Shown: piece after piece, positions 25,596 through 35,772 of the stretch
Position numbering within the stretch: the stretch's first letter is position 1
Layout of the letters: the number at the start of each line of letters is the position of its first letter
Origin: Halocafeteria seosinensis
Taxonomy: Eukaryota > Sar > Bigyra > Bicosoecida
Direction: 5' to 3'
NCBI GenBank assembly: GCA_001687465.1
Contig: LVLI01000226.1
Location: 1-64,000 of the forward strand
Length of the DNA stretch: 64,000 nucleotides
Position numbers and translations under genes: made by a program
Notes under the pieces: generated by a model
Database searches by the model: none
Told to the model about the DNA's origin: nothing
The model's input: only the letters and a program-made list of their open reading frames with translations

Positions 25596-26036
25596 TTAAC
25601 ATCGTGTATGTTTAGTTCTTCTGGAGAAGGCCGCCCCCCTTGGCGAACTTCAACCTGTAAGGAAGAGAGGCTCAGAGTTTTGTACGCACGGTCCCGACTG
25701 TGATGGCTTGTATATTTATTATATAATTGTGTATCGTTCAATGATATTCAAAACAGTGCCTTGCAACTCACCTGCAAATTTCCATCCTCATGTCCTGTAC
25801 AATATATATATATACCACGTGGTACAAGTTGTACATTGGGATTGCTCTCTGCTGTTTTAAGGTACAACAATTGTAGACTACTACAATATCTGCTAAGAAC
25901 GAACCAAAGAGCGTGACGCCGTGAAACTGGACATAGCGTATTTTTGAATGGTCCAAGTACTTCAACGGGGGTTATACAATGCCGCGCGGTTGCACCAAGG
26001 TTCCGGGAACCACTGAAAATCAAAGGAGTCCAAATA
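25596..26036. other. Intergenic between NFU1-A and Nfu-ECH
   Basis: A 440-bp spacer between two minus-strand genes, with an alternating TA run near 25803-25815. Open frames here are short and unsupported. It should hold the NFU1-A promoter. Confidence 0.3.
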
Positions 26037-27566
26037 TTAGAATTCTCCGCGATTTCGTCTGGCGACAGCTTCCTTAAATCCAAATTTCTCTGCGTTGTCT
26101 TTAAATTTGATTCCTTCAGGTGTATGCCGGGCCATCCCGTCAAACACGGTGGCCAAACGCTGGGTTGATTCGATCCCCATATTGGAGTATGACTGATTGA
26201 TTAGCATCTTATGCATCATAAGTTGGTTAGTGGGGATCTGCGCCATATCGCTGGCTAATTCTTCCACTCTGCTGTCCAACTGGGCATCCGCGACAGATTC
26301 GGCGATCAGACCGATACGCTCAGCTTCGTGTCCAGTGATGATTCTCCCAGTCAGCAACATTTTCTTTGCCTGCTCCATTCCGAGTCTGTAAATCCACATC
26401 GCTGTCGTGGGGCAACCCCAAACCCGAGCAGGAGGATATCCAATGCGTGCCTCAGTTCCCATCACCACAAAATCGCAACAGAGTGCAATGTCGCTGCCAC
26501 CGGCTACTGCGAACCCGTGGACTTTACATATAGTAGGTTTATCCGAATGAAAGAGACTCATAAAATGTTTCGTATTCCGATACATCAACTGGAAGTCAAC
26601 CATAGGATCCCATGGCATTTCTTGGGACCCCGGTACGGGACGAGGTGCTTCAGCGTAAATCTCAAGGTCATATCCACTGCAAAACGACCGGCCCTTCCCA
26701 GAGATGACAATAACACGGACATTATCGTCTTGGTTGGCACGTTCAACAGCCTGCGAAATTTCTGCTGGCATTGTCTCATTTATAGCATTGAGCTGCTCAG
26801 GTCGATTCAGCGTAACGTATGCAATGCGATCCTTGCTCGAGTACTCCAAAGTAGAAAACGGATAATCCGATACATTCTTTTTTTCGCCGTTCTTTTGTAC
26901 ATTCGTCGCTTTTCCCCCTATAAAACCGAAAGAGTGACTGTCTCTCATGGCGTTAGTTAGTACCTTCTGTATTGCGGCCTGAAGGCTGTCCCAGTTGCAG
27001 TTCGGGTGCTTGTTGACACTGACGAAACTTTCGCCAATGAAGATACTGACGATGGAACCTTGACGTATCTCTTCACATCTCTCAAATATGTTCCGTGCCA
27101 AGGGTGCCATGTTTTCCCTTGCGTCGCAAGAAGTATAAAGCTGCACCATGAGATAACAAAGACATGTTGTTGCTTCCATGGTTGAGCAATCTAACAGAGA
27201 CACAGGAAATACACCAACACACTTGACCAGGCGTAGCAAATCGGTAATCCTTTAACGCAAAGTTAATGTTGTTGTTGTTTGGTGTGGCCTCCACTACGAT
27301 GCACTGTTCCTTGGCTCCTGTAGCGAACAGACAAGATACCCACCAATTCAAATTAGACTGAAGCGATTAAGGGTTTGTGTAGTGACCATACCATCCCTGC
27401 AGTCCGTTGAATACACATTTCGAAATGGTCTCCATATGTGGCACCAGCTCGCTTTGTTAACGATCGAAAGAGTATCTCTCCTAGTGTCTCTAAAAATTCC
27501 TGTGGAACCCCGTGGAAGTCGTAGCGTCCTCATGAGTCCCCTGATTCGGCCAGAACCCAGCTGCAT
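26037..27566 (-). CDS. Nfu N-domain fused to enoyl-CoA hydratase/isomerase
   Basis: Three exons: 27566-27392, 27317-27223, 27140-26037 (phases 1 and 0); 457 aa. Residues 1-58 are arginine-rich with few acids, a likely mitochondrial presequence. Residues about 60-165 are an Nfu N-domain (VEATPNNNNINF ... VSIFIGESFVSVNKHPN). Residues about 185-457 are a crotonase-fold enoyl-CoA hydratase (TLNRPEQLNAI, GKGRSFCSGYDLE, GFAVAGGSDIAL, IGYPPARVWG). The join lies inside the long last exon with no stop or splice site, so it is a true fusion. The NifU-type CxxC domain is absent. The first two intron positions and phases match both NFU1 genes nearby, so the head came from an NFU1 duplicate; the hydratase part is intronless and looks like a bacterial EchA. 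Catalytic Glu164 of rat crotonase is not conserved and Glu144 is Asp. The function is unknown; a link between Fe-S delivery and mitochondrial acyl-CoA metabolism is inference. Confidence 0.85.
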
Positions 27567-27834
27567 GCTAGAAAACGTTCGTTTGCCCTATCCCAGCTTC
27601 ATCCACACACTTATAGCTAGTATAGTACCAATGTGGCTCATTAAACCATAATATGACGCCATACACGAACTTGTGAACCAAGTTTCACCAACGTTTGTTT
27701 GCGCGGTCGCAGCTGACCACCATGGTACAACAAATCATGTACTACCCTGCACGATAGATAGTACTGGGTTAATAGGAGTTGTAACATGGGGAGGATCTGT
27801 CATCTAGTGTGGAAGCGAGGTTACAGTGGACGTC
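27567..27834. promoter_or_regulatory. Divergent promoter Nfu-ECH / RPC8
   Basis: The 268 bp between the ATG of Nfu-ECH (minus) and the ATG of the RNA polymerase III subunit (plus) must contain both promoters. No TATA box or repeated element stands out, so the call rests on position only. Confidence 0.35.
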
Positions 27835-28918
27835 ATGTTCTCGCTGGTGGAAGTGAAAGATGCCATCTCCTCAGACCCCTGTATGCTGGGGCGAGACTTT
27901 CGGGATGTCCTTATACAGTGCATAGACAGTAAATACGCAAATCGCGTCCTTCCAGGGGTTGGCTTAGTAATTTGCTTCTATGATTTTGTACGCATTGGTG
28001 ACGCTGAACTCTTCCACGGTGAAGCTACACCGCATACTCAAGGTACGATGGCGAGCATTCTATACACAATGCCACTGCAGGCTCCATACTGGAATTGATG
28101 TCCAACACGACGTTTTTATTGCAGTCCACTTTCGGCTCCTGGTCTTTCAGCCATTCGAGGATGAACTCATCATTGGAACCGTGAAGATGTGTATTCCGGA
28201 AGGAATCATTGGTACGCGCAGTGTCAGATATGAAAGGGGAGTTTGCAGATCGAAGCGATTGTTTGGATGCTTGCAGTCTCGATGGGTCTTTTCTCAGATA
28301 TTTTGATTCCTGTAGGAGCTATGCAGCCTTCATCGGAATAGTACGTAGGGGTGTCCGCTATCCGCTGTAATTTATAGTATACCTGTCCACTCTGGAACGT
28401 CTTACAGTATATGCGACGAGGCTATAGTGGAAGAACCGGTTTGGCTGTGGAAATATCATGATGATGAGGAAGATGAGGTTCTTGAGTACTACATAGAAGC
28501 TGGAAAAAGTATCCGTTTCAGGCTTCTATCAACGTTGTTTCAGAGAGGCTCGAAAGACGTAAAGCCGCTAGTACATTTGCCACAAGAGGAACCTCATGAG
28601 GGAACCCCGACAACTAATGGGCAAAGTCAAACCGTCGATGAAACGCAAAATGAAGTAACTAATGAAGACGAGGGTAAGATAGTCGCCGGAGGAGTCGATG
28701 CAGAGAAAGAGGTGTCAAATTCTGTGCTTGGCAAACTCGGTCTTCATAGCAACACCGTGGGACAAACAGCTCCACGTGCATTGTCTGATAAGCCATCAAC
28801 TGAGACGATGTCCTCTCTTTGGCCATCTCACTTAGGGAAGGAACCTGCGATGTTGATTACAGGCAGTATTGCCGAAGATGGACTAGGAATGCTTCACTGG
28901 TGGGAGGGAGAGGATTGA
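27835..28918 (+). CDS. POLR3H: RNA polymerase III subunit RPC8 (POLR3H)
   Basis: Four exons: 27835-28042, 28125-28211, 28277-28340, 28408-28918; 289 aa. The start at 27835 (MFSLVEV) matches the family's MFVLVEM; an in-frame ATG lies three codons upstream at 27826. RPC8 pairs with RPC9 to form the stalk of RNA polymerase III, homologous to Rpb7. The Rpb7-N domain ends PHTQVHFRLLVFQPF, the S1-like part has SMGLFSDILIPVGAM and VWLWKYHDDEE, and the C-terminus ITGSIAEDGLGMLHWW matches the family end. A Glu/Thr/Gln-rich insert of about 80 residues precedes that last strand and makes the protein longer than the 204 aa human form. Confidence 0.9.
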
Positions 28919-28969
28919 ATGTTATTTTATCAACGCTAACTTTCCATTTCCTGACAAGGCTGCAGAACC

Positions 28970-31913
28970 TCATGGAAGCCCCCCAGCAGCTTCAAGTCTC
29001 CTTCGTAGGTCTGCAATCTCCTTTTTGAGATCGGCTGTAGAGGCAGACTCTAGTTGCTTCTTGGCGTTGCCTAATTGTACCTCTCTGCATCTGGTTGCGA
29101 AGTTCAGTGAGCATAAGGACTCTTGAACGTTCCACGCTACAGGGGAAATGTTCACGAACATCAGTACCTGTCGTTAGATTTTGAAAACAACACTAACACT
29201 AAAGGAGAGAGTAACAATGCCATAGAGCTTACCTTGGAACCCCCGCTTAGACTATCCTGGAGCAAGTAAGTAAGTTTCGAATCACGGAATGGGATATGAC
29301 CGCCCCGGGATTTCTTGTCACCGCCTTTGCTTCTACTCTCAAGAGCACCGATCACATTTCCCAACGCCGAAAGGCTCTTGTTGATATAAGCGGCTTCTTT
29401 TTGGCGAAGACCACTAGCGTCTGTCTTGTTCAGCCGTTCACTACCGGCCAGATCGATGAGATTCAACTTGCCGCGAGTACGCATTCCATTCCTTGTTCGT
29501 GCGGCGACATTAACCGTGACAACTAGATGCGAGCGGGAGGAGTGTTCGTTCAGGTTATGGGAACCTACTGATCTATTGCGTTCTGCCTTCTTCATCAAAT
29601 CCAAGACTTCTTCGTAACCGCTTACGGGAGTCTCCGTTAAGTTCTCCACGTAAACTTGCCCCTCCTTATTTTGCCGAATATCTACTTTCTCCGCCGGCTG
29701 ACGGCAAGTAAGCAAATCTACTATTGTCTCATTGTAGACTTCTAACACAGTGACTGAAATATCAACGTGGCCTGTTACTTCTCCGAGCTCCTGTTTTCGA
29801 TTCTCGCTTTTCTCAAAGAGCTCTTTCAAGGTGCGAAAGTTGAGACCTTCGTTTGAACTGGTGCCTGCAAGCGCAATAGACCGCGAAATGTCGCTTCTGA
29901 GATATCCCAATGAATACAACACTACTTGTTTACCTTGCATTGTATATGTCTTCCCCGAGCCAGTCTGACCGTAGGCGAACACGCACACATTATAGCCGTC
30001 AAGCACCGACATGAGGATCGGAAGCGTTGCAGCGGCTACTTCTTCCTGCAGGTACATTGGTTAAAGCTGTAAAATTGCCATCGATGATATCCCGGTCAAT
30101 GCAGACTATATCCTCACCTGAGAAGTTTCTGGGCCAAAAGTCTCATCAAACGCAAATTGGTATTGACGCTCTTTCTTCGTATCTTTTAAAATTAGGCACG
30201 TGTCGTCCACATCGGGGAAATCCACCGCATTACCTCCTTCTCCAGAATCTTTTTCAACTTGCAGAATCGGTCGAACTGTGAAACACCTTGTATGCGCTAA
30301 GTAGCTGTAAGACGACAAAACGCGTGCACTTCTTACCTCGTGCAAAAACTCGTATGTTGCCTTTTATTTCTATGAGCTCATTTAGAGCGGCTCGCTTGGC
30401 AGATGCCTCTTTGTGCCACATTGTTCGAGCGTGATCTCTTTCGGAAATCAAGTTGTTGATGCGAGCTTCAGCTGCAGTGACACCAGTTAAACGTAAAAAT
30501 TTTTAGGAAGAGAGATGCTACTGCAACCATGAATAATGACATTACCTCTCATCTTCTCCGCTTCAACCGCTTCTTCCATTTTCTCCAAGAGCTGTTTCTC
30601 TCTGGACTTCATCTGACGTTCTAGAGCAAGTTCGGAGTTGTGTCGTGAGTCCGTTAGTTCCTGTTTAAGACTTGAAATGCGCTTTTCCTGGTTACTAATC
30701 GTAGAATCTTTTGCCGACATCTCGACTTGTAACTCTCGGACTTTGTTATCGTCTCCTTGCTGGGACGCTTTATTTCTCAACTGTTCAATTTTCTTCTCGA
30801 GTTCCTCGATCTTCGCTAACAATTCACGTTCACGGTCACTACCCTTGCTTTTTTCAACGGCTGTTCCAGACACAGGAAGCAATTCCATAATATCGAGATG
30901 TACACTACAGGTTGTTTATCTCACGTACTCTCAGTCTCTTCAGATACAGCAATCCGTGTTGGCTGCGCTCGCAATCGTTCTTCTTGCTCTTCAATTTTTT
31001 TCTGTGCATGTTCCAACTCCGTCTTTAGTTTCTGAAGCTCGATACTCTTCTCTAATATAGTATTAGTAAGCTCCTCTAGCTTCTTTTCCCGATCACCAGA
31101 TTTTATGGATTCCTGTTCACGGACATCTTTCTGAGCTTCAAAGTATTGTCTACTGATTGCTTCTCTTGCGTCCGCAAGCTTTTCAATTAATTCAACCCTT
31201 TCTTGATTGAACTTTTCACGTATTGAGCTGATTGATGCTTCTTTTTCTAAGAGTTTAGTTTGCCACTTCTCCTGGCTCTTTCTTAGTTCGGTTTCATAGT
31301 TCGCTCGTAATTCCAAGTTTTCGAGGAAGTACTTCTCTATTTGCTCCGCTGCTTCGTCTTTCGACCGTGTAGCTACGACAGGTGACTCCGTATGCTGCTC
31401 AGATGGAGTATGCGTCTTCTCGCTGCGTGAGTTAATCTCAGGATCCACCCTTGGATCCGTCTCACCAGAGACTGGATGTCGCCAAGTTGTTTCTCCGGTT
31501 TTGAGGTTGTGGTAGAACGCTGCTCCCCCTTTAGTGGTGCTGTACTGAATCTGCCAGCCCGTTGGGAGAGGAGAAGAAGTTGGAGGAGTGACACGGTCGG
31601 CAGTGATGAGGCGATGTTTGCCACCAGGTACGGGTGCTCTAACGGTGTGTCTTTCTCGTGACAGTGGGTTTGTTGCATTGGTGGGGGGTGTGTTTACAAC
31701 CGCAGGATCCCGATACAGGTGTCTGCGGGCTGGTGTACCCAAATTAGAAGGTAGCGACGCCATTGGAGTGTTCGCTTGTTCATAATCGTCTATCATTTCC
31801 TGTATTGTTGCGTCATCTAAGTCTTCCTGTGGTGGTTCGCCTCGCCATTCTCCAGAGCGTTTATTGAACCAGTTGCCACGATACTCCCAATCCTGGTTTC
31901 CACGCCGCGACAT
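28970..31913 (-). CDS. WW-domain kinesin-14 (C-terminal motor)
   Basis: Seven exons: 31913-30929, 30860-30546, 30471-30337, 30275-30118, 30045-29934, 29864-29233, 29167-28970; 844 aa. A WW domain lies at residues about 115-147 (LPTGWQIQY ... FYHN ... TWRHP, both Trp and the final Pro present). A long coiled coil follows, then the kinesin-14 neck EIKGNIRVFARVRP and a motor at the C-terminus with P-loop GQTGSGKTYT, switch I NEHSSRSH and switch II DLAGSERLN; it ends a short helix after FATRCREV. The neck-before-motor order predicts minus-end-directed movement. The 69-nt intron 29933-29865 is a multiple of three with no stop, but skipping it restores the family spacing between TMQG and the N-F-R-T-L helix. 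WW domains bind proline motifs, so a cargo or adaptor role is inferred. I know of no standard kinesin-14 class with this head. Confidence 0.88.
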
Positions 31914-32436
31914 CTCTGCTACTTAACTGATCGTTAAGGCCCCTGGTCCACGGATCACCACGAAAGAACTGATGCTCACATTCAAAGCAATTACATACTC
32001 TGGCAACGCTGATGTGCCCGTTTTTGACTTTGAAGTTTCGACTTTCCGCATCATTAATCCAATTCAAATTAACAACTGCTTTATATGATCTACCAAAACA
32101 AAACCCAAGTGAATGGGAAAGTGTAGGGGTGTTCCTCTTCGAGCACTCAACGCTATGTATCGTCGCTTTATCGATGTCGGGAAGCTACCCACACTGAGCC
32201 TTGGGAAAGTACCAGTTTAATATTTTGGGTGAAGTAATTTACACAGTCATTACAGTAACACAGTGCATGACACTAACACTCAGCAAACGTGCATGATACG
32301 TGTTAGCGATATTTGTTTCATTCTCCTGCATGCTACACCGCTTTCATCTAAACATGTTTTAAGATTTTAAACTACGATGTCGTGAAATGAACCCCACTGT
32401 GGCATTAGATCGGAAACTCGCGGCAGATCAATCTGT
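31914..32436. other. Intergenic upstream of the kinesin
   Basis: This 520-bp AT-richer stretch lies between the kinesin start and the end of NFU1-B. No gene is supported. It must hold the kinesin promoter. Confidence 0.35.
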
Positions 32437-33788
32437 TTATGCACCTGGTACACCGGCAGCAGCCAACTTTTGCCTGAGAGACTCGTTCGCTTGTTGCTCT
32501 TCTTCTTCTTCTTCTGACAGCATTTTCTGTTCCGTCCCGTCACCTGCTTCAGTAACCTGCATCAGAAGTCCTTTCGCATTCGTGGCCTTTAACTATTTAG
32601 TGTTCCAAACTTCCGACATACCTGCTCAATTCCTTCAACCTCTGGTACGTAGTGCTTCAACATATTCTCCACGCCATTACGGAGCGTAACTGTGCTCGAC
32701 GGACATCCAACGCATGATCCCGCCATTTTAACTCGGACTATATTCGTATCTTCATCAAACCCACTGGAAGCAAATAAACAGCTCGACGTCAAGCAGGTAG
32801 TCTCAAGAGCTTCGAAAAGCAACATACGCATAAAAGATATCTCCTCCATCCTCTTGAATTGCCGGTCGAATACGCGTTTCAAGCAGTTCCTTGACGGTAG
32901 CTACAATCTGTAACAACGAGAAAACGGCAGGCGGGTGTTGATCGCTGCGAATACAATATCTCATAGGTAGGACATACTTCACTATCCCCCTCTTGTATGG
33001 CCGTATCAGATTCGACCGGAGCATCTGTTACAATTGGCCCTCCTTCAGCATAGTGATCCAGGATAGCATGGAGTACAAGAGTTCTCACAGCCTGTCTAGA
33101 GCTTGCAACCCGATGATATTTGAAATAAAGTATATAGACAATCTACAAAGTCACTGCACTTACATCCCAATCTGCCTCTTCTTCCTTATTGACACTAATG
33201 AATTCATTTGTCAGGAATACGCTGGTAACATGTGGGATCTTGAGTATTTGGCGGACAAGTTTCGAGCCCTTCGCATCATGCAAAGATGAAAAATGCTGCA
33301 TAAGCATAAAAAATACAGAGACATGAATTGTGCATACTGAATGCACGGAGTGTACATTGAAACACACACCATGCTGGATCCGTACTCTTCCGGAAGTACT
33401 TCGCCTTCGTCGGGTATGAACTTCATGCTGTCTGGATTGGGCGTTTGCTCCACCTCAACGAAAATGCCTCGATGACCGGATGTACTCCCTCCTATCAGCG
33501 GCACTGCCAATTCTTCACAACTCATGATAATTCGGTACTCTTCTCGGGAGGTATGCACTTGAATGGCCGGCACTTACCTCCACGAGCGCAATTTCTCCTG
33601 AAGACTTCTTGCCGACTCTGCGATACTTCATGGCCAAAAACGGGAGAGCGGTAGCTTCGTAAGCTCTGTTGCGATAATGAAGCCAAATACCGTCGACTAT
33701 CCACCCTTCGGACTCCTGTAGTTGATAAGCAATGAATGGAGCGAGGAAGTCCTCGGGAAAACATGCCAAAAATGGCTCTGCCGGACAT
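32437..33788 (-). CDS. NFU1: NFU1-type mitochondrial Fe-S scaffold, copy B
   Basis: Seven exons: 33788-33578, 33503-33370, 33295-33164, 33091-32978, 32907-32828, 32763-32622, 32556-32437; 310 aa. The first exon is a mitochondrial presequence (a MFSRGLPRS start, then Arg/Ser-rich). The N-domain carries [14 protein letters not shown] and [13 protein letters not shown], the C-domain [13 protein letters not shown] and [13 protein letters not shown] with CxxC. Compared with copy A it has one extra intron (33163-33092), and most other splice sites share position and phase. A second acceptor 12 nt downstream (exon from 33491) would also keep frame and remove four residues. The C-terminal tail is Glu/Gln-rich. 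This copy resembles ordinary NFU1 more closely than copy A. Confidence 0.92.
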
Positions 33789-34126
33789 ATTCCCTTAATC
33801 CCACCCGATAACACTCGAGCGACGCCACAACCACGTGTTTTCGATGACAATGGAACTGTTAGAACTTGCCCTGTTACATGCTTCATTGAAAGCATGGTCG
33901 CGTGGCATCGCCAACAATTTTGTGAAGTTCAGCTACACATACGGTGTGACATACCTACCCGTGCATATGTTAGAAATTCCTAGAATTGGCAAAATTGTGC
34001 AACAATTTTGTGACAATATATGCAAGGAATTCTACCATACATAGATCCTTCCGGGTTCCGTTCACCGTGCGATTGAGGGTAGGATTGCCTCAACTTGGAA
34101 GCGGGTGTGCCGACGTCAGATTACGA
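33789..34126. promoter_or_regulatory. Divergent promoter NFU1-B / nitroreductase
   Basis: The 338 bp between the two outward starts contains a repeated CAATTTTGTG word (about 33917 and 34001) of unknown meaning. An in-frame ATG at 33986 would extend the nitroreductase into this region. Confidence 0.3.
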
Positions 34127-34897
34127 ATGGGAGGAGACGATGCTGATCACGCATGTAATGGCGATGCCTTCTTAGAGCTTCTTTGTCGTAGACATTCCAA
34201 GAGAGGGTTTCGACGTGATATTCCTGTTCCACAGGAAATGATCCGCAGGGTACTCTCAGCAGCAGGCCAAGGCACACCGTCGACAAAGAATACTCAACCG
34301 TGGGGAGTATCTGTGGTAACAGGGGATCTTTTGGATTCTTTACGAGGCGTCTTGCTTGAGAAATTTGACAACCATGTGGAGGAAGAATCTGAGTATCAGA
34401 ACCGCCCTGTGGACCCTACCCTACCGGAGTTCGATGACAAGGTTGCAACCTACGGAAGGGAATTGTTTACTTTCAAGGGCCTCGCGAGGGACGATGCAGA
34501 AGAGAGAAGAAACCACGAAAGAAGGAATTTTTCGTTTTTTGAAGCTCCACTATTGATTTTGCTACATGTACCAGACAGAGCTGTGGCAGGGACGTTCGTT
34601 GATGCCGGCTTGTTTTTGCAATCAGTACTTCTGGGGTTTCACGCTCACGGCTATGGATGTTGTCCTCAATATTCTTTGACGAGATATAGTCGCACCTTGA
34701 AAGACTTTCACAAGAACAAAGGAATCAAGCCGCTTCTTCCCGATGACAGAATACTCGTATGTGGAATCTCTATTGGGGCAGTAGACTCAAACGAGCCGAT
34801 CAACCAGTTCGTACTTAGTCGGGATCTAATAGAAAACTGGGTGACGTTCCACGACTCCTCGCGGTCTATGGAAGTTACGGATAGCTCGGCTGAATAA
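34127..34897 (+). CDS. Nitroreductase-family flavoprotein
   Basis: Single exon, 256 aa from the ATG at 34127; an in-frame ATG at 33986 would add 47 residues that do not resemble the family but could be a leader. Nitroreductases are FMN-dependent NAD(P)H oxidoreductases acting on quinones and nitro compounds. The FMN phosphate motif RRHSKRGF, the PSTKNTQPW loop, the dimer helix GLFLQSVLLGFHAHGYG and the C-terminal LVCGISIGAVD are all present. This is the PnbA-like bacterial type. Absence of introns in an intron-rich neighbourhood fits acquisition by transfer, but is not proof. The substrate cannot be read from sequence. Confidence 0.88.
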   Translation: MGGDDADHACNGDAFLELLCRRHSKRGFRRDIPVPQEMIRRVLSAAGQGTPSTKNTQPWGVSVVTGDLLDSLRGVLLEKFDNHVEEESEYQNRPVDPTLPEFDDKVATYGRELFTFKGLARDDAEERRNHERRNFSFFEAPLLILLHVPDRAVAGTFVDAGLFLQSVLLGFHAHGYGCCPQYSLTRYSRTLKDFHKNKGIKPLLPDDRILVCGISIGAVDSNEPINQFVLSRDLIENWVTFHDSSRSMEVTDSSAE

Positions 34898-35460
34898 CAG
34901 CGAGAAAAAGTGAATGGTGTGCTACCTCAGAGTCACCATTTCAAATTTACAACTCAGGAATTGCAAGGCATGGAACCGAGTAATGTTTTGAAAATGGAAT
35001 ATGCTTACTCACAACGTTGTCTCCATTCATGTTACAATGTGACATGTACTTATGAGTGGGTTTGTCTGCGGGGGCAGACTGAATCCGGAAGCTCGGTGGC
35101 CGAAAGTTCCTCGCTATAGAGGTAGCTCGTGCGTTGTCCTCCATCTAGTAACAAGTAGATAGCGCAATAACGACATAACGCCTCGTCTTCCTTACGACTA
35201 CTGTAGGTTATTGGACATACGGCCTTGTTGCAGGGGCCCGAGACACCGCGCCCTCTAGTTGAAGTTGCGTCGACGCAGCCGTGGCAGTAAGATACAAGAA
35301 GCATGAGTCTCCGTACACTCTCACTTCTCAATGATGGGGACCCATTCTTCAAAGAATGCCATTCTGGTAGACGTAGACCAGAGGAACAAAGCTTCAGAGG
35401 ATGCGCCGTCGTACATGGATCTAACCACAAGGAGGCGCGGAACACAAGGCTTTGCGATCC
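34898..35460. other. Unassigned region downstream of nitroreductase
   Basis: Overlapping frames exist on both strands (minus 35445-35050, plus 35303-35596), none with a recognised domain or a convincing splice chain. I cannot assign a gene. Confidence 0.25.
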
Positions 35461-35697
35461 TCAAGCCCGTTGTCGCTCCATCCAGGTTATTCTTATACGT
35501 TCTATGTCTGCTTCGGTGCTGAGCTTGGCAGCATTGAGGGCAAGATGGTCAGATTTTCGTACCTTTACTTTAGCGCGCGCAGCGCGCAAACTTTGAATTT
35601 CGCGGTTGTGAAGCCAGCAGTCACAAGTCACAGATGTCGTCGGATTGATACCCGTGGGATCTATACCACGTAGCATAAGCTTTCGAACAAAAAGCAA
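35461..35697 (-). CDS. Possible small basic protein, unknown
   Basis: A minus-strand frame of 78 codons opening 75 bp from the cyclin B start and facing away from it. The protein is basic and helical in its second half (RAARAKVKVRKSDH, then an acidic-amphipathic stretch), ends WMERQRA and has two Cys (TCDCW). I do not recognise it. The alternating plus-strand frame is less protein-like. It may be a small gene sharing a bidirectional promoter with cyclin B, or chance. Confidence 0.25.
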   Translation of the reverse strand: MLFVRKLMLRGIDPTGINPTTSVTCDCWLHNREIQSLRAARAKVKVRKSDHLALNAAKLSTEADIERIRITWMERQRA

Positions 35698-35772
35698 CTG
35701 AATGGAGAAAGTATATATTAAAGAATCATATTTAACTGGTCACACTTTTATTACAACGACGATATCAGCAAA

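Noticed and set aside
25800-25830. TA-rich run as a microsatellite or TATA box
   Set aside because: Only a few TA units, and it lies 3' to the nearest gene start in the wrong place for a core promoter.
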